NCBI GenBank assembly: GCA_030527105.1
Contig: JAUNBK010000022.1
Span: 1 to 45,790, forward strand
Reading direction: 5' to 3'
DNA: 45,790 bases
Source: Planctomycetia bacterium
Lineage (GTDB): Bacteria > Planctomycetota > Planctomycetia > Pirellulales > Thermoguttaceae
Within the stretch, counting starts at the first letter, position 1. Each line of letters opens with the position of its first letter. Position numbers and translations under genes: made by a program. Below are positions 17,333-25,494 of this stretch, piece after piece. Below the pieces are notes generated by a model, which saw only the letters and a program-made list of their open reading frames with translations, had not been told where the DNA came from and did not search any database.

Positions 17333-17361
17333 TCTATATAGTATTGTATGAGGGTTGTCAC
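17333..17361 (-). promoter_or_regulatory. Promoter of recA
   Basis: Minus-strand GTGACA (17356-17361), 17-nt spacer, TATAGA (17333-17338). It overlaps the last codons of the WD40 gene and would start transcription near 17326, about 40 nt before the recA ATG. Confidence 0.6.
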
Positions 17362-19625
17362 TTCTCCGAGCCACGCATTCTCTTCTCGATAGGATTGTGC
17401 GAGTCCAAGGCTCTGTTTTCGTCGAAAGGCTCTGGAACCTCGCCAGAAAAGCGTTTTCTGAGGCGCTGCGCTTCGCGAGTGTTGGCACCAGAATCCTGAA
17501 TCGGCATGACGGTGGCGGCGGATTTGACCGTCTCTTCCACGGTTTTCATCGGTCGTTCCCCCTCCTTGCCACCATACCTTGGTACAATGGGCAAATCCGT
17601 CATTCGCCACATTCGAATTTTCATATCATCACACCCAGCGATCAGATATTTTTCATCCTCCGTGAACCACCACGACACAATAGAGTAGACGCCACGAGCG
17701 GCAATATTCGTCATCGTTTGGAAATCACCCAGAAATTCGAAACGTCCCCGACCATTGAAGACCAAAAGCTCCTCGCCCGAGATTATGACGTACGCGCCGT
17801 CTTTCGAAAACTGAACGCTTCGAACATGGCGCGTTTGCATACTCTCCGAGGTGGAGGAAATGGTGGTACGATACGAAACGCCCCGATCCGCCGCAGTGGT
17901 GTTCGGCGCAAAATTCCAAAACGCCGTGCGTCCTAAATTGTCGGCAGAAACGACGTATTTTCCATCTGGAGAAATGGCGACGTACACCGCATCAGCATCC
18001 GGATACTCATGGCAACTTACCCCCACCAAGAGGTTTGGCTTGATGTGAGACGATGGGTCAGCATACCGCTGCTCGCGCCGCCGTTGTTCGTTTTTCGCCA
18101 TACAAATTCCCCGGTCGGTGTTGGATGTGTCGAACCAATAGACGCCGGAATTGATTCCAGCCGCGCCCGCGATGAGATACTTGCCATTGGGCGTGAATTG
18201 GATGTCCGTGTACTTCCCCACGGGATTCAAAGTTCGGAACCACGTGTCGACTCTGGACGAGGCGACGTCGCTGCGCAAAATTTCGCTCCAAGAGTCAATG
18301 TCCCAGAGGATAAGCGCCCCAATCTCTCCGTAGGAGTTGCCATTTTCGTCCATCCCCAATGCGGTACCAGCAAGGATGAATTGATCCCCCGCTGGCGTGA
18401 AGACAGCATCGTGGATCGAAATAATCCTCCCCATTTTTTGCTTTTCGCGCGCGTTTGGATTCATGACTGCAATCATTTTCCAGACTCGATGGCGCGCACC
18501 AGACTCCGCGTTCGGCTCCACGTCTTGCAGCTTCCACAAAATGACGTGTCCCGCAATGTCTGCCGAGAGCGCCATAGTCGCGTCAGGCGAGAAAGCGACG
18601 GCAGAAATCGGAAATTCGTGCACCCACAGCACTGCGGAAGGCTCCATCTTGCGCAAGTCCCAAAACGCAAGAGGATACGTCTCGACGCCGGGTCGTGTGG
18701 TTCCCCAAATCCTCGCCCTTCTTTGCTTCTCCGTTTCGAAATCGAGGATATCGTCGGGCAAATCATCAAGATTCGGCAATAGCCCCAAATCGCTTCCACC
18801 AGTGGCAAGCGCCTCGGCTGGATCTATCTCCACCTCCCGGACCTTGCGTGGAATCACCTCTTCCGTACTGGTGCGCGTTCCGTTCGGGCCCAACTGAAGA
18901 TTGTCGGCATAGATCACCCCCGTCCCCCTATCGAGGTCATACGTGAAACGACGCGGCGAGCGCTTGAGCTGCGTTTGAGCGGTTTTTTTCTCACTCTCTT
19001 CTCCAGTCTCTTTCCCACTTTCTTTTTCGGTATCAATTTTCTCGGTATCAATCCCGGGAAGCGTCGAAGGAGCGGACTCGGTTCCCTCCGACCGGGCAAC
19101 CCCCAGCGCCATTTGAAAATCGAGCGCAAGAGCCGGATCGGATGGAGGACTCAACTCAAGAGACGTTGCCACGTCTCCGCTAAATCCCGACGACCGGGCA
19201 GGAGCTGTATATCCCCACACGCCACCCCCCGTCGCGAGGTAGACCCCATCGGGCGACATTGCCATCGCCACAGGCATATTGTACATGCACTCAACGGCAA
19301 AGACTTCCTGCTCTTTCGGCTCAAAACCAAGCGTTGTTTTCTTCTCGTTATCTTGCGTCAACAAAGCTTTTTCCATCTCTTCCCGTTTGAGACTGTCCTG
19401 ATAGCCAGACCATATGGTAATGCCAAGCAAGGATACAGAAACCAACGCAATAATAACGGAAAAACAAACGACAATAATGCCCCACCACGTCCAATCGTTG
19501 ACGACGGGATCGTCTGGGAAGCCGAACTGACCATAATCCAACATGACTGGTGGATCTTCGGAACCCTTCGATTTCTTGAGGGAAGGATTAGGAATAGGAT
19601 TTTCCCGAATGTAAAAATCTACCAT
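17358..19625 (-). CDS. Membrane-anchored WD40-repeat protein (755 aa)
   Basis: The N-terminal ~45 residues are cytosolic-looking, followed by one long hydrophobic helix (about 47-73, within DWTWWGIIVVCFSVIIALVS). A charged linker and a low-complexity Ser/Glu/Lys-rich insert (about 170-220) interrupt the start of the beta-propeller. At least six WD-like units can be read, for example AVAFSPDATMALSADIAGHV with ILWKL, VAISPDGKYVVSADNLG with AFWNF, and WWFTEDEKYLIAGCDDMKIR with MWRM. WD40 propellers act as protein-binding platforms, so an exported scaffold is likely; no enzymatic motif is seen. The ATG at 19625 lacks a good ribosome binding site. It precedes recA on the same strand, but recA has its own promoter. 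Confidence 0.88.
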   Translation of the reverse strand: MVDFYIRENPIPNPSLKKSKGSEDPPVMLDYGQFGFPDDPVVNDWTWWGIIVVCFSVIIALVSVSLLGITIWSGYQDSLKREEMEKALLTQDNEKKTTLGFEPKEQEVFAVECMYNMPVAMAMSPDGVYLATGGGVWGYTAPARSSGFSGDVATSLELSPPSDPALALDFQMALGVARSEGTESAPSTLPGIDTEKIDTEKESGKETGEESEKKTAQTQLKRSPRRFTYDLDRGTGVIYADNLQLGPNGTRTSTEEVIPRKVREVEIDPAEALATGGSDLGLLPNLDDLPDDILDFETEKQRRARIWGTTRPGVETYPLAFWDLRKMEPSAVLWVHEFPISAVAFSPDATMALSADIAGHVILWKLQDVEPNAESGARHRVWKMIAVMNPNAREKQKMGRIISIHDAVFTPAGDQFILAGTALGMDENGNSYGEIGALILWDIDSWSEILRSDVASSRVDTWFRTLNPVGKYTDIQFTPNGKYLIAGAAGINSGVYWFDTSNTDRGICMAKNEQRRREQRYADPSSHIKPNLLVGVSCHEYPDADAVYVAISPDGKYVVSADNLGRTAFWNFAPNTTAADRGVSYRTTISSTSESMQTRHVRSVQFSKDGAYVIISGEELLVFNGRGRFEFLGDFQTMTNIAARGVYSIVSWWFTEDEKYLIAGCDDMKIRMWRMTDLPIVPRYGGKEGERPMKTVEETVKSAATVMPIQDSGANTREAQRLRKRFSGEVPEPFDENRALDSHNPIEKRMRGSEK

Positions 19626-19778
19626 GAGACGAGCCCCGCAAGTTACCTGTGTACAACATCAATAATCCACCCCAACATTATAGCACAAGGCACAGGAAAT
19701 TCCAACACTATTCCCCGATTTTGGCGAAAAAAAGTGAAAAAAACTTCCCAACTTCGTAAAATTTGAGGGTCGTTTGAA

Positions 19779-20387
19779 TTATCCGACAAAAGGTCGCGCA
19801 TCGTCGTCCGCTTCGTCGTCCGCTTCGTCTCGCGGCACGTCACGCGGAAACGGCTCTGGAAGCCGCATCGGCGCACACTCCCCGGTCGCCTCCTCCCACG
19901 CCTCACGCTCTTCCTCGGTGGCATAGTACGTTAGCCAAACCATCTGATTCTCCCCCACGTTCGCGCAGTCCCAATGCAAATACCCATCACGCACGAGGAG
20001 CATTTTCTCTCGAGACGGCAATATATCAAGACAAATCAAAAGATACAACTCCTCGTCCGATAAGTGGTTTGTGAAATCAAGGACGATCTTCTTTTCATAT
20101 AAAAGACAGAGCAATCGTTGAAGCTCTTCCGCCAGTTCAACCTTCGAAAGCTGCGCGGGGTTCCTCGGGCGCAGCGGTGGATTAAACCACTCCGCAATGG
20201 GCAACACTGGTGCTGTCTCCCACGCAAGCATCATCTCAAGGTAGTTATTCTCTTCCTCCAGAGGCAACTTCCTTTCTTCCAACTGGGTAATCGAATCATC
20301 GTAGTACGGTTCCAACTCACATCGCAACTCCGCGTTGCGAATCATTGCTTCCACATCATCCGAGGGGAATTTCTTTACTTGAACCAT
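19779..20387 (-). CDS. Conserved-looking hypothetical protein (202 aa)
   Basis: A cytosolic, acidic protein without signal or membrane segment, ending in a DEADDEADDDAR run. The central part (VELAEELQRLLCLLYEKKIV, then FTNHLSDEELYLLICLDILP and YLHWDCAN) reads like a family I associate with planctomycetes, function unknown. I prefer the ATG at 20387, which has GAGAG upstream, over the ATG at 20435, which has none at useful spacing. A promoter lies at 20463-20490. The WD40 gene follows 153 nt downstream on the same strand. Confidence 0.75.
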   Translation of the reverse strand: MVQVKKFPSDDVEAMIRNAELRCELEPYYDDSITQLEERKLPLEEENNYLEMMLAWETAPVLPIAEWFNPPLRPRNPAQLSKVELAEELQRLLCLLYEKKIVLDFTNHLSDEELYLLICLDILPSREKMLLVRDGYLHWDCANVGENQMVWLTYYATEEEREAWEEATGECAPMRLPEPFPRDVPRDEADDEADDDARPFVG

Positions 20388-20462
20388 TTTTGAACTCTCA
20401 AACAAATTGGTCGTCACGCAAGGACCAAGCTCCATCCTAAAAACTTAGTTCCATATACTACT

Positions 20463-20490
20463 AATGTACCAGCAAATAGAAAAATTTCAA
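20463..20490 (-). promoter_or_regulatory. Promoter for the 202-aa hypothetical gene
   Basis: Minus-strand TTGAAA (20485-20490), 16-nt spacer, TACATT (20463-20468). The surrounding 20436-20750 gap is AT-rich and otherwise shows nothing recognisable. Confidence 0.5.
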
Positions 20491-20750
20491 GTTTCTTTTG
20501 CCTCATATTGCCAAAAATTTTCACTAAAAATGGTCTTGAAAACGATTTAATTGGAAAATTCCCCCTATTCTGACATTTTTGGGGAGTCTCGAAGTCATAA
20601 ACCTTACTAATTTTAGGAGTTTTGACAACGGGCGTTTTGACTTTTTTCCTTTTCTGCAAAAAAACTGGAAAATAGCCTAAAGCCCACCCATCTCGACCGT
20701 CGATAACCCCCGTGAGACGTCGGGTTGTCGTTTTCCACTAGGGTCACTCA

Positions 20751-21035
20751 ATGAAAAGTCCTTTTTTCCTCGCGCTTGGATTGTTCCTCATCCTTTTCGG
20801 TGCGCAGTGCTTGTGCGTGGAGAAGTTTGTTTTTAAATTTGAACGCCCTGCTGCCGAGGCACAGAGCGACGGCAAGTCTGATGCAAAATCTCCAAAAACT
20901 ACCGCCGTACTCGGGGCGAAAAAGGACACTCCTGCCGATCCGTGCGAATTTTCCCCCACACAGCCCATGGCGTGGAGCATCATCGCGGTCGGAGGTTTTC
21001 TCATCCTCAACACCCTCACCTCCGGAAAATCTTGA
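20751..21035 (+). CDS. Small membrane protein (94 aa)
   Basis: Two hydrophobic segments (about residues 4-22 and 72-90) flank a Lys/Ala-rich loop. The opening MKSPFFLALGLFLILFGAQC resembles a short planctomycete protein family of unknown role that I recall only loosely. The ribosome binding site is weak (AGGG about 9 nt upstream). The gene lies ahead of the two TadE-like genes on the same strand, 149 nt away, and could belong to the same envelope cluster. Confidence 0.7.
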   Translation: MKSPFFLALGLFLILFGAQCLCVEKFVFKFERPAAEAQSDGKSDAKSPKTTAVLGAKKDTPADPCEFSPTQPMAWSIIAVGGFLILNTLTSGKS

Positions 21036-21184
21036 CACAAAGTACCATTAAACAACCCTTTTCGCTGAATTTCTTTGCACTTCTGTCCGATACACACAAG
21101 GATGTGTCGTTTTATGCCTCCCTGCTTATTGGGAAGTTTTTCATGAATGCACCGCGAAAAAGGCTCGTCGGGAGACAAATTTCC

Positions 21185-21793
21185 ATGCAAAAATCCATAA
21201 CAAGCACCGTGCCGAAAAAACCAAACTCAAGAAAAGGCTCCTTCACGCTGGAGCTTGTCCTCATTTTGCCGATCGTTGTGACGACGATTTTGTTGGTGTA
21301 CCAAGTCGCCGTGATGCTCAGCACGTATCAAGCCCTCCGGTCTGCTGCGTTTCATTCCGCTTTGGTTTTCTCCGAGGCTCCGCAAGAGAAATTGGGCGAT
21401 CTGACGCGCGAAGCCGTTTTCGACGCGACCAGGGGGTATTTCTTCGCCGCTGCGGATATCAACGACGATATGATCAAACTCTGCACGTCGCAAGACGAGT
21501 GGGAAGCCGCCGCCACAAATTTTGTCATCAAATATCGACTTCTCACGGGAGAATACAACCACGATTGGAGCACGACCACCAACAAGTATCCACACGATTG
21601 GACGTATTATAACCCTACGGCGGCGGATCCCGTCGCCGTTAAGCGAGGGCAAACAATCACCGTGGAAATCAAACTCGAAAATCTCTCCCAATTTCGGCAA
21701 TATTGGCTCCTCTCTCTCCTTGATGGGGTGGGGACGGAGACCAACGCGAAGTCCGACGTGCTGACGATTTCCCAAACGACCAAAAAACAATAA
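21185..21793 (+). CDS. TadE-like pseudopilin/pilus assembly protein, paralogue 1
   Basis: 202 aa from the ATG at 21185, chosen for GGGAGA 9 nt upstream; an ATG at 21143 is the alternative. After a basic N-terminus comes the TadE-type hydrophobic helix with a preceding Glu (GSFTLELVLILPIVVTTILL). The rest is a soluble domain expected outside the inner membrane. TadE-like minor pilins take part in Tad/Flp pilus assembly, but no tadA/B/C ATPase or platform genes are in the window. The neighbouring gene encodes a divergent paralogue with the same layout, 22 nt downstream. Confidence 0.8.
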   Translation: MQKSITSTVPKKPNSRKGSFTLELVLILPIVVTTILLVYQVAVMLSTYQALRSAAFHSALVFSEAPQEKLGDLTREAVFDATRGYFFAAADINDDMIKLCTSQDEWEAAATNFVIKYRLLTGEYNHDWSTTTNKYPHDWTYYNPTAADPVAVKRGQTITVEIKLENLSQFRQYWLLSLLDGVGTETNAKSDVLTISQTTKKQ

Positions 21794-21815
21794 TCGAGAA
21801 GAAGGAGACTAAAAA

Positions 21816-22433
21816 ATGACGCGAAAACCTCAGCCCGAACGACGCACCAGCCGTCCCTCCTCGCAGCGCCGAGGTGTGTATACGTTGGAACTTGTGCTGA
21901 TTTTGCCGATTGTGCTCCTTGTCGCGTTCCTTTTTTATCAGCTATCCGTGATGCTTTTGACGCGCCATGCGCTCCAATCGACCGCTCAGCTTGCGTCGCG
22001 GGTCGCGTCGGAGAAGTCGATGGAAGAAATGACGCCCGATTATATCGTGGAAGAAGTGAATCGTGTGACGCAAGGGTGGTTTTTTCAAATTCCTCACGAC
22101 GCGCAGCTATGCGACACGCTCGACGAGTGGAACAATCCAAATACTCCCTTCAAAGTCCGGATTTTGCAAGACTCGCGCGGCGATTTGGACGGCGCGGATT
22201 TGAACGACGTCGCGACTCCTACCAATAGCCATACGTGGTCGTTTGTTGAGAAAGACACACCACTTTCCTCACGCACGCTCACGGTGGTGGAGATTCGATT
22301 GTCCAAGTTGTCGAGCAATTATCCACAATACTGGGTCGCCAGTTCTTTCAAGGGAGTGAGCGTGCCGACACCAGACTCAACGGACGACTCCGCAGATTCT
22401 TTCACGGTGTCGGCTGTCGTATTTCGTCCCTGA
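21816..22433 (+). CDS. TadE-like pseudopilin/pilus assembly protein, paralogue 2
   Basis: 205 aa with AAGGAG before the ATG. The N-terminus repeats the layout of the upstream gene: basic stretch, then GVYTLELVLILPIVLLVAFL with the conserved Glu, then an exported domain. Matching landmarks continue downstream (GWFFQIPHDAQLCDTLDEW against GYFFAAADINDDMIKLC), which supports a tandem duplication. The pair is likely co-transcribed. Possible function as minor pilins is inferred from the TadE-type helix only. Confidence 0.8.
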   Translation: MTRKPQPERRTSRPSSQRRGVYTLELVLILPIVLLVAFLFYQLSVMLLTRHALQSTAQLASRVASEKSMEEMTPDYIVEEVNRVTQGWFFQIPHDAQLCDTLDEWNNPNTPFKVRILQDSRGDLDGADLNDVATPTNSHTWSFVEKDTPLSSRTLTVVEIRLSKLSSNYPQYWVASSFKGVSVPTPDSTDDSADSFTVSAVVFRP

Positions 22434-22469
22434 GTGGTGGCGAGGATACCTATAAGCTGGGGGGCTTTT

Positions 22470-22577
22470 TATACTCATCGTCCTTTAAAATTCCCGTTTC
22501 ATGCGACACTTTGCGAGCCGTGGTGCGAAGCTCCAACGGCGGACGGTACCGGAAATTTCAACGAGAAGTATTATATA
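22470..22577 (-). repeat. MITE-like palindromic element, copy D
   Basis: Full-length copy in inverse orientation, 36 nt after the stop of the second TadE-like gene. Its right terminus (AGTATTATATAATA) is shared with a degenerate second copy, giving a back-to-back pair. Confidence 0.88.
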
Positions 22578-22672
22578 ATACGCTGCGTTGAGATTGTCGA
22601 AATTTCGGTTCCCCCCTCCGTCAGGTCTACGCACACGCCCCCTCAAATGCGGCATCTCAAACGGGTCGGATA
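22574..22672 (+). repeat. Degenerate MITE-like element, copy D'
   Basis: Recognisable as TATAATAC-GCTGCGTTGA, AATTTCGGTTCC, CCGTCAGGTCTACGCAC and AAACGGG in the same order as the consensus, but with insertions and substitutions throughout. It lies tail-to-tail with copy D, ahead of the rpsO promoter. Confidence 0.5.
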
Positions 22673-22689
22673 AAATTTTTCTCCCCCCC

Positions 22690-22717
22690 TTTACAAAAAT
22701 TCTGTGATTGTTATAAT
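22690..22717 (+). promoter_or_regulatory. Promoter of rpsO
   Basis: TTTACA (22690-22695), 16-nt spacer, TATAAT (22712-22717), about 100 nt before the rpsO ATG. Confidence 0.7.
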
Positions 22718-22816
22718 TTCTATACATTTTTGTATTTTTGGCAAAACATGAGAATGTAGAGTTTTGTTTCCCGACGCACGAAGCGTCCAGCAGTAAAAGA
22801 GGATTAACGAAAACAG

Positions 22817-23086
22817 ATGTCTATCACGAAAGAAATCAAACAGGAGACGATCAGCCAATTCAAGCGCAGCGATAACGACAGCGGAAGTTCCGAGGTTCAG
22901 ATCGCGCTTTTGACGGGTCGGATTAATTCATTGACGGAGCACATGCAATCGCACTCCAAGGACTACGCTTGTCGTCGCGGTCTTCTGCGCTTGGTGAGTC
23001 AGCGACGCGGTTTGTTGGATTACCTTAAAAGAGTTGATCCGCAGCGCTACTTGGATATCATTCAGAAGTTAAACATTCGTAAGTAA
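22817..23086 (+). CDS. rpsO: 30S ribosomal protein S15
   Basis: 89 aa, the standard length for S15, which binds the central domain of 16S rRNA. Family blocks are intact: SGSSEVQIALLTGRINSLTE, HSKDYACRRGLLRLVSQRR and LLDYLKRVDPQRY. The ribosome binding site (AGAGGA) lies about 13 nt upstream. The gene precedes pnp, the order conserved in many bacteria, with a long hairpin between them. Confidence 0.97.
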   Translation: MSITKEIKQETISQFKRSDNDSGSSEVQIALLTGRINSLTEHMQSHSKDYACRRGLLRLVSQRRGLLDYLKRVDPQRYLDIIQKLNIRK

Positions 23087-23113
23087 TTTTTTTTGGTTGG
23101 GAAATGTTCGGAG

Positions 23114-23165
23114 GCGGAATTCAGGATTAGTAGCCGGAATTTGGGCGACGTGTCCTGAGTTCTGC
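23114..23165 (+). promoter_or_regulatory. rpsO-pnp intercistronic RNA hairpin
   Basis: GCGGAATTCAGGA (23114-23126) pairs with TCCTGAGTTCTGC (23153-23165): 13 bp with two G-U pairs and a 26-nt loop. No T-run follows, so it is not a classical terminator. In E. coli a comparable hairpin before pnp is cut by RNase III and mediates PNPase autoregulation. Confidence 0.65.
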
Positions 23166-23230
23166 GCTCGAATATTGGATTTTGCTTTCCGTTGCGTTTC
23201 TCTCTTGCTACGTTAGAAAGAGAAAGAAGT

Positions 23231-25363
23231 ATGCAGGAAGTAGAATTAAACAAAGTTCGAGTTGAAAAGAAAATTGGAAAAGAAATCCTCTGGTTCGAAA
23301 CCGGGGAGCTTGCAAAACAAGCAGCTGGCAGTTGTTTGGTTGGATATGGGGATACGATCGTTCTAGTTGCCGCCACGTCGGGACCTGCCTCAGCAGGCTC
23401 GGATTTCTTCCCCCTCACTTGCGATTATCGCGAGAGAGTCGCCGCCGCTGGAAAATTCCCCGGTGGGTTCATCAAAAGAGAAGGAAGACCCAACCTTAAG
23501 GAGACTCTCACATCTCGATTGATCGACAGACCGATTCGACCTCTCTTTCCAGAGTGGTTCAGGGACGAGGTGCAGGTCGTCGCGACGGTTCTTGCCAGCG
23601 ATCGTCAGCATGATGGCGATATGTTGGCGATGAATGGCGCCAGTGCCGCGCTCGCCGTTTCTCCCCTCCCATTTCTCGGGCCGATTAGCTCTGTCCGACT
23701 CGCGTGCGTCGAGGGAAGATTGATTCCGTTCCCCACGCAGGAAGAATTGGATCATAGCGATTTGGACTTGGTTGTCTCTGGGAACGAGGAGTCTATCCTC
23801 ATGATTGAGGGGTTCGCGAAGGAGATGCCCGAGCGACACATGGAGCAGGCGATTGATGCCGCGCACGCGTTCATTCGTGAAATCAATGCCCTCCAGAGAG
23901 AGTTTATCAAAAAGGTCAATCCCGCCAAGCGTGAGTATGCTCCCGTGGAAGACGATGGGTTGTTCGATAGAGTAAAAGAAACGTATTACGACGAGTATTA
24001 TAAGGCGAAGCACACCGTCGGAAAGCTCGAGCGTGCCGAGAAGGTGAGCGAGTTGAAGGCGCGGATTGCTGCCGAACTGATTCCCGACCCGGCTGCCGAA
24101 GGTGCGATTGCGAAATCGCGGTTGGATGCCGTTCTCGAGGCGCTTGAGAAAAAGGTCGTCCGCGATCAAATCCTGAGTGGCTGCCGTCCTGATGGGCGTG
24201 GCTTGAAAGAAATCCGTCCGCTCTCTTCACGCGTCGGGGTCTTGCCCAGAGTGCATGGGTCTGCCGTCTTTCAGCGTGGCGAGACGCAAGCGCTTATCAC
24301 CGTGACGCTCGGCACGACGCGTGACGAACAGCGTGTCGACGGTCTTTTCGAGGAATACTCCAAAAAATTCATGTTGGACTACTACTTCCCCTCCTTCTCC
24401 GTTGGGGAATGCCGTCCCATCCGAAGCCCTGGGCGTCGCGAGCTGGGGCACGGCGCGTTGGCGGAGAGAAGTGTGAGTCCGGTTGTCCCCGACTCTGCCG
24501 ACTTCCCCTACACGATTCGTATCATCTCCGACATTCTTGAGTCGAATGGTTCCAGCTCCATGGCGTCCGTCTGCGGCGCAACGTTGGGCTTGATGGATGC
24601 GGGAGTCCCCATCTCCAACCCCGTCGCGGGTATTTCGGTTGGTCTCGTCAAAGAGAGCAACGAGAAATGGACGATCCTCACCGACATCATTGGTGACGAA
24701 GATCATTATGGCGACATGGACTTCAAAGTCGCGGGAACTCAAAACGGTATCACGGGAATCCAGCTCGACCTCAAAGTCGACGGCATCAGCAGCGAGATTA
24801 TTCACGCCACACTCGCCCAGTCGCGCGAGGCGCGCATTGAGATTCTTCGTTCGATGCTTCGCACGATTCCGCGTCCGCGCCCCGACATCTCAGAATGGGC
24901 GCCGCGCCTCCTGCGCACGAAGATCAATCCCGAGAAAATTGGTCTTCTCATTGGACCTGGCGGCAAGACGATCCGTGCGATTCAGGATTCCTCCGGCGCT
25001 TCGATCGACATTGAGGAAAACGGCACCGTTATCGTTTCTAGCTCCAATCTCGACTCGGCACAATACGCGCTTGAGCAGATCGACGCGCTGACGGCGACGG
25101 TCGAAATCGGTCGCGTCTACAAAGGTCGCGTGACGAGCGTCAAGGATTTTGGCGCCTTCATCGAGATTCTCCCCGGTCGAGATGGTTTGTGCCACATTAG
25201 CGAACTTTCGGATGGGTACGTCTCCAAGGTCTCCGACGTTTGCCAGGTTGGCGACATGCTCGAGGTCAAGGTGATCGAAATCGACGAGCAAGATCGCGTG
25301 AAACTCAGTCGCAAAGCGGTTCTTCGCGACCGTGGCGAGACGGAAGAGGAAGCGTTTAACTAA
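23231..25363 (+). CDS. pnp: Polynucleotide phosphorylase
   Basis: 710 aa, usual length. PNPase degrades RNA 3' to 5' phosphorolytically and is a core component of RNA turnover. Domains in order: first RNase PH-like core (about 10-145), alpha-helical linker, second RNase PH core (about 310-550, with RSPGRRELGHGALAERS and GDEDHYGDMDFKVAGT), KH domain (LLIGPGGKTIRAIQ near 573) and S1 domain (GRVTSVKDFGAFIEI near 633). The ATG at 23231, preceded by an A/G-rich stretch, gives the normal N-terminus; an upstream in-frame ATG at 23192 lies inside the leader. rpsO precedes it. Confidence 0.97.
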   Translation: MQEVELNKVRVEKKIGKEILWFETGELAKQAAGSCLVGYGDTIVLVAATSGPASAGSDFFPLTCDYRERVAAAGKFPGGFIKREGRPNLKETLTSRLIDRPIRPLFPEWFRDEVQVVATVLASDRQHDGDMLAMNGASAALAVSPLPFLGPISSVRLACVEGRLIPFPTQEELDHSDLDLVVSGNEESILMIEGFAKEMPERHMEQAIDAAHAFIREINALQREFIKKVNPAKREYAPVEDDGLFDRVKETYYDEYYKAKHTVGKLERAEKVSELKARIAAELIPDPAAEGAIAKSRLDAVLEALEKKVVRDQILSGCRPDGRGLKEIRPLSSRVGVLPRVHGSAVFQRGETQALITVTLGTTRDEQRVDGLFEEYSKKFMLDYYFPSFSVGECRPIRSPGRRELGHGALAERSVSPVVPDSADFPYTIRIISDILESNGSSSMASVCGATLGLMDAGVPISNPVAGISVGLVKESNEKWTILTDIIGDEDHYGDMDFKVAGTQNGITGIQLDLKVDGISSEIIHATLAQSREARIEILRSMLRTIPRPRPDISEWAPRLLRTKINPEKIGLLIGPGGKTIRAIQDSSGASIDIEENGTVIVSSSNLDSAQYALEQIDALTATVEIGRVYKGRVTSVKDFGAFIEILPGRDGLCHISELSDGYVSKVSDVCQVGDMLEVKVIEIDEQDRVKLSRKAVLRDRGETEEEAFN

Positions 25364-25494
25364 CGAGCAGCGCGGGGCGTTGGCTTCCGCCTTTTGCGCT
25401 TCGGCTTATTATCAACGACGAGGTTGGGTGTTGAAATACGCACTCTGCCTCGTTTTCGTGCACGGCAAGTTTGGGAACGCCAAGGAGCGAAACC

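Noticed and set aside
16105..17499. 464-codon open frame on the plus strand
   Set aside because: Antisense to recA, which is certain.
20414..20659. 81-codon minus-strand frame in the AT-rich gap
   Set aside because: Lys/Phe-rich low-complexity translation, no ribosome binding site, and it spans the likely promoter of the neighbouring gene.
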